Shown here piece by piece: positions 1 through 10,859 of a stretch of DNA of 64,000 nt; position 1 is the first letter of the stretch, and each line of letters starts with the position of its first letter. Below the pieces are notes generated by a model. That model saw only the letters and a list, made by a program, of their open reading frames with translations. It was not told the DNA's origin and made no database searches. The stretch is from Cyrtodaria siliqua (lineage: Eukaryota; Mollusca; Bivalvia; Adapedonta; Hiatellidae): positions 22,249-86,248 of the forward strand of contig JAWPHD010011187.1 in the NCBI GenBank assembly GCA_037043455.1, in the 5' to 3' direction. Made by a program: the position numbers and the translations under genes.

Positions 1-470
1 TCACAAACTTGTTCCGAACTAGTTCTCTTGAATCCCTGGTCGGATTTCATCGAAAATTTGCAGGGATGATCAGTACCAAGCCTAGTTGTGCATATCGTCG
101 CCATGTTCCGGTTGAGTGATTTTTGGCGGAGTTATGGCCCTTTAAACGTTTTAATACACAAACTTTGTCTGAACCAGTTCTCCTGAAACCCCTAGCCAGA
201 TTTGAACGAAACTTTACAGGGATGATCAGCACCAAGCCTAGTTGTGTATGTCATCGCCGTGTTCCGGTTGAGTGATTTTTGGCGAAGTTATGGCCCTTTA
301 AACGTTTTAATACACAAACTTTGTCTGGACCAGTTCTCCTGAAACCCCTAGCCAGATATGAACGAAACTTTACAGGGATGATCAGCACCAAGCCTAGTTG
401 TGTATGTCATCGCCGTGTTCCGGTTGAATGATTTTTGGCAGAGTTATGGCCCAAAATAAGGTTTTGGAAC
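1..470. repeat. Tandem core of a pearl-like repeat (fragment)
   Basis: Three successive units of about 155 bp, each holding a TTATGGCCCTTTAAACG-type block (near 122, 274 and 431), followed by an ACAAACTTTGTCTG block in the first two. The same sequence recurs in variant form at 6.1-7.2, 26.8-27.0 and 34.6-35.0 kb. No terminal sequence is present, so this is the inside or remnant of an element that extends left of the window. Confidence 0.75.
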
Positions 471-510
471 TGTTCAATGTTTCAATTGTTATCTCAACTC
501 TTCGTGCAGG

Positions 511-617
511 ATAGAGGCTATGAACAGAAATTTTCACCATTAAGAAACCGAAATGGAGGGAGTGTAGCCACCGACAGCAGTTTCTTAATGGTGAGGATTT
601 CTCTTCATAGCCTCTAT
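511..617. repeat. Short inverted repeat (hairpin)
   Basis: ATAGAGGCTATGAACAGAAA at the left is matched in reverse complement by the segment ending CTCTTCATAGCCTCTAT at 617, leaving a loop of about 35 bases. It looks like a small foldback MITE remnant in the last intron of the transketolase gene. Confidence 0.6.
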
Positions 618-830
618 CAAACTTAGTGTTAACCACAAGTTTATTGATAGTCTCTATACAGGCGACGCGCTTAATTATGAAGACCGCTGGTAGTAAAATC
701 TTCATGAATAATTGGTTCAAGTATTTGAAAATCGGAGGCAACTGATTGGTGGAAAAAGTTGGATGAATGCAAAAAATATATTGGGATTAAAATTTAATGA
801 ACCTGAAATGAAACTGATTATACACTTCAG

Positions 831-1000
831 GTGGTCTCGGTGACAGTGTGGCCAGTGCCCTATCAGAAGAGCGTGACATTTGCATTAAGAAGCTAGCTGT
901 GAAAGAAGTGCCAAGAAGTGGAAAGGCAGCAGAACTGATGGAAAAGTATGGCATTAGTGCCAACTGTATTGTGAAGGCAGTCAACAGCATGCTACACTAG
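831..1000 (+). CDS. TKT: Transketolase, last coding exon (C-terminus)
   Basis: A pyrimidine-rich acceptor ending ...TACACTTCAG precedes an open 170-base exon that ends in TAG at 998-1000. It reads GLGDSVASALSEERD, then IKKLAVKEVPRSGKAAELME, then KYGISANCIVKAVNSMLH. This matches the C-terminal domain of animal transketolase, including the family block LAV..VPRSGK.AELL...GI. Transketolase is the thiamine-diphosphate enzyme that moves two-carbon ketol units in the non-oxidative pentose phosphate pathway in the cytosol. The exon starts with two bases of a split glycine codon (phase 1). No upstream exon is visible in bases 1-830, so the rest of the gene lies left of the window. This is the C-terminal 55 residues only. 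Confidence 0.92.
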
Positions 1001-1110
1001 TGATTGGCCATGGATTCATACACAAACATCGTTACGACCATTGATACGGGCTATAGTGAATAAAAGCCAAAGTCAACATGAATTAATAAATAAAAAACAT
1101 AGAAATGTGC
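1001..1110 (+). terminator. TKT: Transketolase 3' UTR and poly(A) signals
   Basis: AATAAA lies at 1059-1064 and again at 1085-1090 and 1089-1094, 60-95 bases after the transketolase stop. No other gene on this strand follows, so cleavage is likely within a few tens of bases of these hexamers. Confidence 0.6.
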
Positions 1111-2300
1111 TTGGTTTTGTTTAAAGATTATAGAACTAATTCACTTCCTGTAATGAATCTTTTTATTAATACTGTATTGGCTAGTGTTAATGTTGAAATC
1201 CTGTGTTTATTATATTATTTCATGTTTTCATTATATATATATATATATATTACTCAGGCGGAGGTACTATCATATTTTGTAGTTCTTTTAGTAATTATAT
1301 ATATATATTTTCTTTTTTTTCTTTTATAAAATGAATAGAACAAATGATGTTCATGTTATAAACTGCATATTTTAGAATAATATTGATAGTTGTCAAGACT
1401 TTGTTTTATAAATAAGTGCTACTAGAATTTATTTGTCTTATCAGTTTAACAAATTGGTGCTTGCTAAATCGATACAAGAAAAACGTTTTGTTTTCATTTA
1501 CATTATAGAAATTAAATAAGCATTGTGCAGCAGAGAAGACATTTTGTTTTTAATACATCCTTCAGCATGAATAACGGGGTATTTATCTGCATTAAATGTG
1601 TTTGTAGGATTATGGTGATTATAATGGAAGCTTAGAAAAGAATCTTACTTCAGGTGTGGATTTCCTGCCAAACCATCTGTACATCTCTCTGTTATAGATT
1701 GACCAAACTTGAAGAAATTGTTTAAAGTTAAGCGCTCGAAATCAAGTTCGACAAGTTTCCACACTTTTGGTATGCGATTCTATTTTCCCCAAGATCTATC
1801 GTTTTACGACGAGACTATGCATTACGCCATGAGTAATTAATCACTCAAGCACTTCAAGTTAAACATTTGCCAGGCATGATAGATTTCAAGGCATGTCCGA
1901 CATCTGCAGCAATAGGAGGCGGAATCTTAATGTAATGGCGACAATGCTTGGTTTATAGAAATAGGATATCAAGGTTACATGGCACTAACAAGAGTGAACA
2001 CTCCTGGCCCACCCTGTAATAAAAATATAAAACCTTGCAGCATGGGTCTAGAACCTTCTCGTCTGCAGAGCTGCTGCAAATTCTGTTGTAAAAACTCTGT
2101 TTCTCCCCTAAACTTTTGAAATGTGAAATAAATATGTTCAAACCAATAAAAGTGATATCTGATGGTCAACTTTCAGAACTTCTTAAGCAAAATTTGACAC
2201 AATATCTACTTTAACCTAAACTCCAGACAAAGGATAGATAACTTCGTGATTTATATATTCAAGATTTGCGTTTAGGCGACTTCCTCATGAACAGCATGTT
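1111..2300. other. AT-rich intergenic stretch
   Basis: No supported gene. It holds a short (TA)n run near 1231-1250 and, at about 1965-2135, a diverged copy of the middle of the 380-bp interspersed element seen intact at 2599-2978 (shared blocks GGTTACATGGC, GTCTAGAACCTTCTC, GCTGCTGCAAATTCTG). Confidence 0.6.
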
Positions 2301-4990
2301 TTTAGATTTTGATCAGCAGAGCTTATGTCATGGTGCAGTGTCTGTCTGTCTGTTAACCTTTTTCTGCGGCGACTATTCCTCTAAAACTACTGGATGGATT
2401 TTCATGAAACAGAAATGTTACCCATGATGTCTAGTTGATCCTAGCAAAATTTCAGGCCGGCCGGAAATTCAAGATGGCTGCCACGGCTTAAAATAGATTT
2501 AAAAAAATTGTAGAGAGTACTTCCTGAAAACTATAAGCGATATTGATATGGGACTTTTTCTAAAATGATCAGCATGACATGATGTTGGTCCTTGTTGAAT
2601 TGAATTGGGTTTTAAGGCGCACCAACACATAAAAGGTTATATGGCACCTAACAGGCATGAACATGCCAGGCTCATCCTCCATGTACATAGAGATAAAATA
2701 TGGAAAATGGGCCTAGAACCTTCTCACCCTGAACTTCAGAGTTGCTGCAAATTCTATGGTAGAAACTCCATTTACGTTAGAGCCGCCTTTATTGTTTTTC
2801 TGCCACTGCTCTTGATGTGAGCGAGATGGCACCTGAAACAATGCAGGGATCATGATGAAGACCTTTAATGAACATGAACAAAAAATGAACATGAATTTCG
2901 GGGGATTCTACCCCTCGGCCTACCCCTCCAAAAGGATCTGCAGTGGCCCTATTCTTTGCCCCGGGAACCACACGGGGCTGGTCCTTGTTGAAAAATATTT
3001 TGATTTGACATTAAACATGGCTGCCAGTGGCCATCTTTGTTTACATAAGAGTTATATAGTAAAAACTTGTAGCAACTACTCCTCTGAGGAACTACTGGAC
3101 AGATTTTCACAATACTTCACAGGAATACTGATCTATCTAACTATCAAAACCTATCGGTAGAGCTTCAAGGTCATTGACCTATCGTTTTCTCTTATCCTGA
3201 ATCTTATTCTGCAACTACAGTAGAAAGGTCAGTGGTATTAAATGGCAAAAGTAAGTTAATATCAGCATCATTCGCCTGTCAGTAGTTTTAACAGATTCCG
3301 TCATTAAAATGATATTCATGAATTGTTCGAAAAAGTACATGTATATAAGCATTTATTTTTTTACAAAATATACAAAAATCTGCCATTCTTGCTGTATAAA
3401 GATTCGAAACAGAAGTAAACTTCATAAAGTGCTTATACAGAGCCTTGGCAAAAATAACAAGCTAATTCTCTAAATAGTTTGTGCTATAAAGTAACTTGTA
3501 GGAACCATTGTGATTCAAACCCAATGCACATGACAAAGTGATATATAATTATGTGGCTAGTTGGTTAATACATGAGGTCAACATGGACATATTTGCATTT
3601 GAATTCGGTTTCCCTCAAATTACTTGCATAAGATCAACAACCTAATGTTTGTGATACAACTCCACAGGAGTTGCACACACGTGTGTCAAAGAGCAGTATA
3701 GGCAAACATTTAACTCCAGAGAATTCTAGTATTTTCAGTTTAATACATGTTTATATTAGTTTGTAAAATGAATATTAATCACAATGTTCATACCAACAGT
3801 ATATGCTAGGGTATTATTTATAAGAGATATTGTATTTGTGTAAAAGTGTCTACGTGTGTCTAAGTTTAACTTCAGAAATCATGACGACATACAGAAATCA
3901 TGACGAAATGGAGAAATCATGACGAAATGGTCTCATAGAAAATTTCGACATTTATCAAATCTTCATCTGAGGTTTTGTCCCAAAATAACCTAATATTATG
4001 TGTTAACGCGACATAAAACCCCATTTCATTCAAATTTGCCATGAAATGTTTCTTAACAAGAGGACAATGACCCTGAAGCTCTACTGATAGGTTTTGATAG
4101 CTAGATCAGCATTCCTGTGAAGTGTCATGAAAATCTGTCCAGTAGTTTCAGAGGAGTAGTCTTTACTATATAACTCTATGTAAACAAAGATGGCCGCTGG
4201 CAGTCATGTTTAATGTCAAATTAAAATAGGTTTTAACGACAAGGACCAACATCTTGTCATGCTGATCATTTATGAAAAAGTCCCATATCAATATCACTTG
4301 TAGCTTTTGTCTCGGCTTTTCGAAGAAAAAAATGAGACCTAGGTGTCACTACAAGTTTTTACAATATAACTCTATGTAATCAAAGATGGCCACTGGCAGC
4401 CATGTTTAATGTCGGATTAAAATGGTTTTCTACAAGGACCAACATCATGTCATGGTGATCATTTTAGACAAAGTCCCATATCAATATCACTTATAGTTTT
4501 CAAAAAGTAGTCTCTACAAACTTGTTTTTTAAAAATCTATTTTGAGCCGTGGTGACCATCTTGAATTTCGGGCCGACCTGAAATTTTGCTAGGATCAATT
4601 AGACATCAAGAGCAACATTCCTGTGAAGTTTCATGAAAATCTGTCCAGTAATTTCAAAGGCGTAGTCACTACAAGTTTTTACTATATAAACCTATGTAAA
4701 CCAGGAAGCCATGTTCAACGTCGAATCAAAAATGATTTTCGACCAGGACTAACATGTCATGCTGATCATTTTAGAAAAAGTCCCAAATCAATATCACTTA
4801 TAGTTTTCAAAAAGTAGTTACTACAAAGTTGTTTTTTAAAAATCTAGCCAACTTGGATTTCACAGCAACGTGAATTTTTGCTATGATCAACTGGACATCA
4901 TGGGCATTATTCCTGTATGCCGCAAAAAAAAAGTTGCCGGACACCGCACCACGGCATAAGCTCTGCTGATCTTTGATCAGTAGAGCTAAA
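2300..4990. repeat. Large foldback element, two long inverted arms
   Basis: The left arm (about 2300-3176, interrupted by the 380-bp insertion at 2599-2978) is the reverse complement of sequence in 4062-4985. For example, the left arm carries AGGAATACTGATCTATCTAA and the right arm carries the complement around 4100-4120. The outer edges match too: GATCAGCAGAGCTTATG at the left against CATAAGCTCTGCTGATC at about 4960. The right arm repeats its subunit two to three times (blocks GCCATGTTTAATGTC and CAAAGATGGCC). The central 880 bases (3180-4060) are unique and hold a short tandem repeat, AAATCATGACGAAATGGAG, near 3890-3930. No coding capacity was seen. Confidence 0.75.
2586..2991 (+). mobile_element. 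380-bp interspersed element with target-site duplication
   Basis: The body (2599-2978) starts ATTGAATTGGGTTTTAAGGC and ends CCACACGGGGC. It is flanked by a perfect 13-base direct repeat, TGGTCCTTGTTGA, at 2586-2598 and 2979-2991. Without the body, the flanks rejoin into the foldback-arm sequence seen uninterrupted (inverted) in the right arm. So this is a true insertion. Other copies are at 32.5, 44.4, 47.4 and 50.6 kb, with fragments at 2.0, 12.1, 18.6 and 36.1 kb. There is no obvious A/B box or terminal inverted repeat; the duplication length suggests target-primed or endonuclease-driven integration, possibly SINE-like. Confidence 0.8.
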
Positions 4991-6127
4991 ACTGATTTTT
5001 ATCTCCGAGAAGCAGGTCTGTTGATGCTTCGTCTCAGATATGATAAGGAGTGTTTTGACTTGTTCCATTAAGTCTTGTGACAAACAAGAGAGCCAGAAGT
5101 GGTTAACGTGGCTCTTAACAATGGAGAAGAAGGGATATATGTATTCTGTCAATTGAGAAAACAAAACGAGTATCATTCATGTTTGTAATCTGTAAAGGTG
5201 TATCGGAAGAAGAGCACCTTTTTACAGGCACATTTTTTAAACAGGATTTATGTCACCGGGTAGTCAAAGGTTAAAATTATGAAAAATGCCTTGCACACTA
5301 TAATTGATCTACTTTTATACATACAACCTTAATTTTATTTATTTACAACAAGAAATGTCACAAATGCCCCCAAAGTGACCTGTAATATGAAACCAACAGA
5401 TATATTTAAAAAAAAACAAAAAAACAATCAAATAAAACAAACAATAAAAATCAAATAAAATAAAAAAAATATATTTTTTTTTTAACACGACGTCTTGTTG
5501 TGGTGAGCAATTGTGCGAAGTTATTTGAAAATCCGTCCATTATTGTCAAGAGTTGTGAAGCGGACACGATTGTACACGCGAACGGACAGACAGTGCGACT
5601 ACTATATGCCACCCATCGGGTGCATAAAAATTACCATGTTGCAACAATGACCACTAATGAATTTATGGTTAGTAGTTCGAAGGTCAGTGTGACCTGTTCA
5701 TAAAAAATATATGATCTAAAATCGTAAAATTTATACCAAAAGTGCTTTATAAAAAGTGCTTAAACAACAACCCCTATTACTTTGGTTGTCATATTGATTG
5801 ACTCTACACCTGCACACACAAAACTCAGCAAACTGGCGTTCTTCAGTCTTGTGCAGATTTGTCTGAAAGTTGTGGTCCACCACCAAATGTTACAGATCTA
5901 ACATGAAAACTGCATGACCTTGAAACAGGATTTTGGACACATTTTTTGCGGGCTACACATCAATTATTAATACATACAACTGCAGTCAAAAAATATAGTG
6001 AAAAATATTGTATTTATATTTACATCATAATAATAATAATAGAATTGTCAAAAGAAATGATAGGGCCGTTTCTGCAAGCATTAGTTAATATTTAGGCTTA
6101 TTACATGTGTTACTATATATAGTAACA
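4991..6127. other. Intergenic sequence with repeat fragments
   Basis: No gene supported. At about 5490-5625 lies the 3' end of a repeat that closes with ACGGACAGACAGTGCGAC, a small hairpin (GCCACCCATCGGGTGC) and ATAAAAA. The same style of end occurs at about 24030-24115 and 35170-35253. Around 5405-5485 there are A-rich and T-rich simple sequences. The rest is unremarkable AT-rich DNA. Confidence 0.5.
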
Positions 6128-8410
6128 ACAAGAGGCCCAAGAGGGCCTGTGGACGCTCTACTGGCTCTAGATAAAGTTTATGTATAAGGGGCCATAACTC
6201 TTTCAAATAGCGTTCAACCAGAACATGGTGAAGATATACGCAACTCGGCTTGGTACTGATTGTCCCTGACAAGTTTCGCTGAAATCCAGCCAGAGGTTCA
6301 GGAGAATTAGTCTGTACAAAGTTAGTGTATTAAAACCTTTAAGGGGTCATAACTCTGCCAAAATTCATTCAACCAAAACACGGCAATGACAGGTGCAACT
6401 AGGCTTGGTACTTATCATCCCCATCAAGTTTCATTGAAATGCAGCAAGGAGTTCAGAAGAGACTAATCTGGACAATGTTTGGCTATTAAAACATTTAAAG
6501 GGACATAACTCTGCCAAAAATCATTCAACCCGAATATGGCAACGATATGCACAACTAGGCTTGATACTGATCATCCTTTTCAAGTTTCGTTAAAATCCAG
6601 TCAGGGGTTCAGGAGAATTAGCCCGGAAAATGTTTGTGTATCAAAAATCTTTAAAGGATCATAACTCCATCAAAAATCTGTTAACCGGAATGCCACGATG
6701 ATATGCACAACTATGCTTGCTGCTGATCATCCCTGTAAAGTTTCGTTGAAATGTGGGGAGGCATTCAGGAGAACTAGTCCAGACAAAGTTTGTGTATTAA
6801 AACCTTTAAAGGGCCATAACTCTGCCAAAAATCATTCAACCGGAACACGGCAATGATTTGCACAACTAGACCTGATACTGATCAACCTTGTCATGTTTCG
6901 TTAAAATCCAGCCAGGGGTTCAGGAGAAGTAGCCCGGAAAACGTTTGTGTATCAGAAACCTTTAAAGGGCCATAACTCCACCAAAAATCTGTAAACTGGA
7001 ACACGACGATGATATGCACAACTATGCTTGGTGCTGATCATCCCTGTAGTTTGGTTGAAATGTGAAAAGGAGAACTAGTCCAGACAAAGTTTGTGTATTA
7101 AACCTTTAAAAGGACATAACTCTGCCAAAATCATTCAACCAGAACACGGTGACGAAATGTACAACTAGGCTTGGTACTGATCATCCTTGAAAAGTTTCAC
7201 TGAAATCTGGCCAAATGAAGGCCATTTCTTCTTAATGAGGCCAAAATATAGCATATTTCAGAAAATCAAGGGCCATAACTCTGCTGTAAATGGTCTAATT
7301 TGGCTGGGATTGAAATTTGTTGAAGCTTTCATTGATAGTAACAATCTGGTAAATTTTGGTGAAGATCAAATGAAAAATGAAAGCCCTATCATATTAACGA
7401 AGCAAAATATAGCATATTTAACTAAATCAAGGGCCATAACTCCGCTGTTCTGGTGCAATCTGGTTGGTTTTCGAATTTTTCCGAGCTTTCATTTATATTA
7501 ACAATCTGGTCAAGTTTGGCAAAGATCGGAGAAAAAACAAAGGCTCTAACGTAATATAGCATTTTTAACTAAATCAAGGGCCATAACTCCGCTGTTGCTT
7601 GTCCGATCTGGCTGGTTTTCGAACTTGTCCAAGCTTTCATTGATATTAACAATCTGGTAACGTTTGGTAAAGATCGGATGAAAAATGAAGACCCTATCGT
7701 CTTAACGAGGCAAAATATAGCCTTTTTAACTAAATCAAGGGCCATAACTCCGCTGTTACTAGTCCGATATAGCTGGTTTTCGAACTTGTCCGAGCTTTCA
7801 TTGATATTAACAATGTGGTTAAGTTTGGTAAAGATAGGATGAAAAATGAAGGCCCTACCATCTTAACAAGGCAAAATATAGCATTTTGAACTAAATCAAG
7901 GGCCATAACTCCGCTGTTACTGGTCCGATATGAATGGTTTTCGAACTTGTCCGAGCTTTCATTAATATTAACAATCTGATAAAGTTTGGTAAAGATCGGA
8001 TGAACAATGAATCCCTTATCGTCTTAACGAAGCAAAATATAGCATTTTTAACTAAATCAAGGGCCGTAACTCCGCTGTTACTGGTCTGATATGGCTGGTT
8101 TTTGAACTTGTTCAAGCTTTTAACAACATTAACAATTTGATAAAGTTTGGTAAAGATCGGATGAAAAATGAAGGCCCTATCGTCTTAACGAGGCAAAATA
8201 TAGCATTTTTAACTAAATCAAGGGCCATAACTCCGCTGATACTGGTCCGATCTGGCTGGTTTTCGAACTTGTCAAACTGACAAAGTCAATGACGTGGAAT
8301 AAAACGTCACTGGCAAACACAACGTCAACATTATGACGATTTTGTTACAAAGATGACGTCAGAAACGTTTCTGTGATCTGGCTGTTTTCCGTTGGCCAGT
8401 AGAGCTAAAA
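6128..8410 (+). mobile_element. Pearl/HINE-like element, complete ends
   Basis: Left end ACAAGAGGCCCAAGAGGGCC, then GCTCTACTGGC. Right end is a GGCCAGTAGAGC block followed by CTAA at 8405-8408. The 11-base GCTCTACTGGC and GCCAGTAGAGC are inverted subterminal repeats. The inside is two kinds of tandem core: about 6 units with ATCATTCAACCGGAACACGG blocks (6.2-7.2 kb) and about 6 units with CAAGGGCCATAACTCCGCTG blocks (7.2-8.25 kb). Subterminal inverted repeats, a tandem core of about 150 bp and a 3' hairpin plus CTRR fit Helentron-associated (HINE/DINE-like) and bivalve pearl elements. No protein is encoded. A 103-bp foreign segment interrupts the last unit (8273-8375). Confidence 0.75.
8273..8375. 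repeat. 103-bp direct repeat, copy 1 (rich in TGACG motifs)
   Basis: Appears identical over 103 bases to 9302-9404. It splits the last core unit of the pearl-like element, since the sequences on both sides of it belong to that element. It contains five or more TGACG/CGTCA motifs, including a full TGACGTCA palindrome, the core of a CREB/ATF-type site. Confidence 0.85.
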
Positions 8411-9301
8411 ATGGCCTGTTTTTCGTGTAATACAGGCATTGTCTCTGCGGTCATATTAGATAAGCGCGTGAAACGGCGGGCCAAAAATCCATATGAAGGG
8501 CCAAAAAAACCATATGGCGGGCCGAAAATCCATATTAAATCTAGACTGCGTTACATAGATTTAGCATTAAAATGTAGATATATTTTTAATAATCGATCAC
8601 GAACCAGTCATATTGTGCATCGGCACGTGCATCCAACGACAACTGCGATGGTTGAGAATGGCAGCCAGAATGCTCGCTACCCTGAGTACACGCAGGAGAT
8701 CGTTGGTAGCCAAACAAATATCAGGACGGACATTAAATAATGAAATTGTGAAAAACAAGAACGACTCCATCTAAATCACCCTACAATATGACGTGAAAAA
8801 AAATGTGTGTGACTGGCTCGGAGATGTTGAAAATATTTTTGCCGATTGTGTGATAGATTTACTGTAACCTATTAAATTATACAGTACATGCACATTATCA
8901 ACTCGTTGTTTTTGATCAAAATGTCTTCAACAACCTATTATAATATATACTGTTTAGGGACCAGTTTCCGTCATTCATTCTCATTTAAAAACTGTTTTTA
9001 CAATGCAAATTGCTAACGCGATGTTACTTATCGACAGACGTTTAGCACAGACGATTGGAAACAGAAACAACCAAAAAGTAAAGAAGCGGTACAAAAACGA
9101 AAAGTGGCCCCCGAACAGTACTGCCGTTCGAGTCTCAATTACATTTTAAATAAAAGGCATGCAGGAAACAATAGGCCTACATACTGTACTGTACTGTATG
9201 TGTAATAAAAAATAATCTCCAACCTTTTTATCCTTAAATTATATTTGCGAAACCAAATGCCATTTGAAATTTCCTTTCTTCTACAAGCTCAAACGTAAAC
9301 A
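8411..9301. other. Spacer between the 103-bp repeats
   Basis: A 109-codon open frame on the + strand (8411-8740) begins at an ATG right after the pearl-like terminus, but it has no recognisable domain and part of it is a three-fold short repeat (GGGCCAAAAATCCATATGAA and variants, 8478-8540). I do not regard it as a supported gene. The remainder is AT-rich with no feature. Confidence 0.4.
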
Positions 9302-9404
9302 CAAACTGACAAAGTCAATGACGTGGAATAAAACGTCACTGGCAAACACAACGTCAACATTATGACGATTTTGTTACAAAGATGACGTCAGAAACGTTTC
9401 TGTG
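9302..9404. repeat. 103-bp direct repeat, copy 2
   Basis: Second copy of the TGACG-rich 103-bp segment, about 1.03 kb downstream of copy 1 and in the same orientation. Here the flanks are ordinary AT-rich DNA, so this may be the source copy. Confidence 0.85.
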
Positions 9405-9666
9405 TAATTTTAATTAAGGGGGTTGAATTGGTGCTTTGGAAACAAGGTACCGAATTGCCGATTTTAAATGGCATATCCTATTAACGTCATACGTTTGTTT
9501 TATTCTTGTAAAATCAATGAATAAAAATGGATCTAAATAAAGAGTCATATTTAAAAAAAAAAAAAATGTACACAAGTAGATAAAAGGTATTTAAAATGAC
9601 TTTGCGCAATTTAGATCTAATAATCTATCCAAAATAATAGTGTTTTGGTTACACATGTAATAAACA

Positions 9667-9808
9667 GGTTATTAACTGGGGTAGGTGTGCCTCTTTGTGA
9701 CATTGGCCCTCGACAGCCATATGAGGCCCTCCAGCTAAAGCTCTCGGGCCTCATATGGCTATCTCGGGCCAATATCACAAAGAGGCACACCTCCCCCAGT
9801 TAATAAAC
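9667..9808. repeat. 140-bp near-palindrome (MITE-like)
   Basis: The left arm TTATTAACTGGGGTAGGTGT continues through GCCTCTTTGTGACATTGGCC and GCCATATGAGGCC. It is mirrored by GGCCTCATATGGC...CACAAAGAGGCACACCTCCC and CCAGTTAATAA on the right. Only about 20 bases separate the arms. It fits a foldback MITE. Confidence 0.75.
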
Positions 9809-10136
9809 TCTATATATGTTTTCGTGCAAAGGTGTGACAGTGGTCAATAACCTGCTGCCAGCGAATAAATACAAATAGACAGCAGAAAGGCCATCAGCCC
9901 TTGGTTCCTGAACTAGCTTTGAACTCTCTCTCCAGGTTGTCATATTTACAATGGGGAAGTAAGGTGTGATTTTAGCCATTGATTATTTGCACTTCACTTC
10001 AAGTATGAAAGTTGGTTCTGATGCAAAGTATATGACCCAAAATATAATTTACATTACTCATTTGCCACCCTGAAACAGTTCACAATTGTATAGCTAAAAT
10101 ACCCATTTTAGTCTAGCTTTTACAAAAGTGTTGATT

Positions 10137-10275
10137 CTTATGGATGGCGAGAGGTATAAAGTACTGGTTCTACCTAGAAAAAAGTGGGTGGTCTGCCTCC
10201 ACCACTAAAAAAAAATTGACCGCATATATAGCTTGAAATGTGCTGGAAATGACGTAAAATGCCATTCAACAAACG
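10137..10275 (+). repeat. SINE tail fragment
   Basis: Block GGATGGCGAGAGGTATAAAG...CCACTAAAAAAAAATTGACC...AAATGTGCTGGAAATGACG is shared with 22700-22795 and 46915-47035, and inverted with 52400-52510. At 22.6 kb it follows a tRNA-like head, so this is the 3' half of a tRNA-derived SINE. It ends just before the stop codon of the membrane-protein gene and may contribute to that gene's 3' UTR on the opposite strand. Confidence 0.55.
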
Positions 10276-10287
10276 TCAACGAGTACA

Positions 10288-10758
10288 TCAATATTTTACA
10301 CTTGATACTGGATGAAGATATGCATCCGATTGTTGAGGGCCAAGTTTTTGTGCTGGTGATGGCCTCATGGGCTTCTTCTCATCTCTAGGGAGCTGTGCAG
10401 ACTTGAGTCCTCTCTGGGGAATCTTTGGTGTAGAGCCTGCAGGTCTGGGGGCCATTTTGGGCCCTTTTGAGCTGGATAAGTTGCTTTCTATATCTACGGT
10501 GGATTGCAGAGGTGGTTTGGGTCTGGTGGGAAATTTTGGTTTTGGGATGTCTGATGTAGATTCTTGAAATCTGGGAGGTGGGCCTGGAGGACTGTGTGGT
10601 GTGGAGTGGTGACTGGTGCTGGACTTCTGGCTCGTCACTTGTATCTGAAGAATGGCTGGCGATGGTAGAGGGCCCTTTTTATTTGCAGCTGGTCTAACAA
10701 CATGTGACTGCATTTTTTCTCCTGCTGACACAGGCTTGTACTCAGTGTTCGAAACATC
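10288..10758 (-). CDS. Proline-rich cytoplasmic tail, last exon of the membrane-protein gene
   Basis: Terminal coding exon, 157 codons with TGA at 10288-10290. The acceptor TTTCTTCCCCAG precedes GATGTTTCGAAC. It starts in phase 0, matching the end of the 11605-11725 exon. It reads DVSNTEYKPVSAGEKMQSHV and then a low-complexity region rich in Pro, Ser and Lys, with several SH3-ligand-type motifs (SPPGPPPRF, KPKFPTRPKPPLQ, STPKIPQRGLK). There is no folded domain. In a membrane receptor such a tail would recruit SH3-domain adaptors and cytoskeletal proteins; that role is inference. I do not recognise an orthologue. Confidence 0.7.
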   Translation of the reverse strand, partial: DVSNTEYKPVSAGEKMQSHVVRPAANKKGPLPSPAILQIQVTSQKSSTSHHSTPHSPPGPPPRFQESTSDIPKPKFPTRPKPPLQSTVDIESNLSSSKGPKMAPRPAGSTPKIPQRGLKSAQLPRDEKKPMRPSPAQKLGPQQSDAYLHPVSSVKY

Positions 10759-10859
10759 CTGGGGAAGAAATGCTTGAATGTAGTTAACAATACAAAACAA
10801 TGATGCATGCCAGTTCCAAAACAACTGTTGGCACCAGGAAGGTCTTTAAATACATCTTT

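Noticed and set aside
8411..8740. 109-codon frame after the pearl-like terminus
   Set aside because: No domain, part of it is a short repeat, no splice or promoter support.
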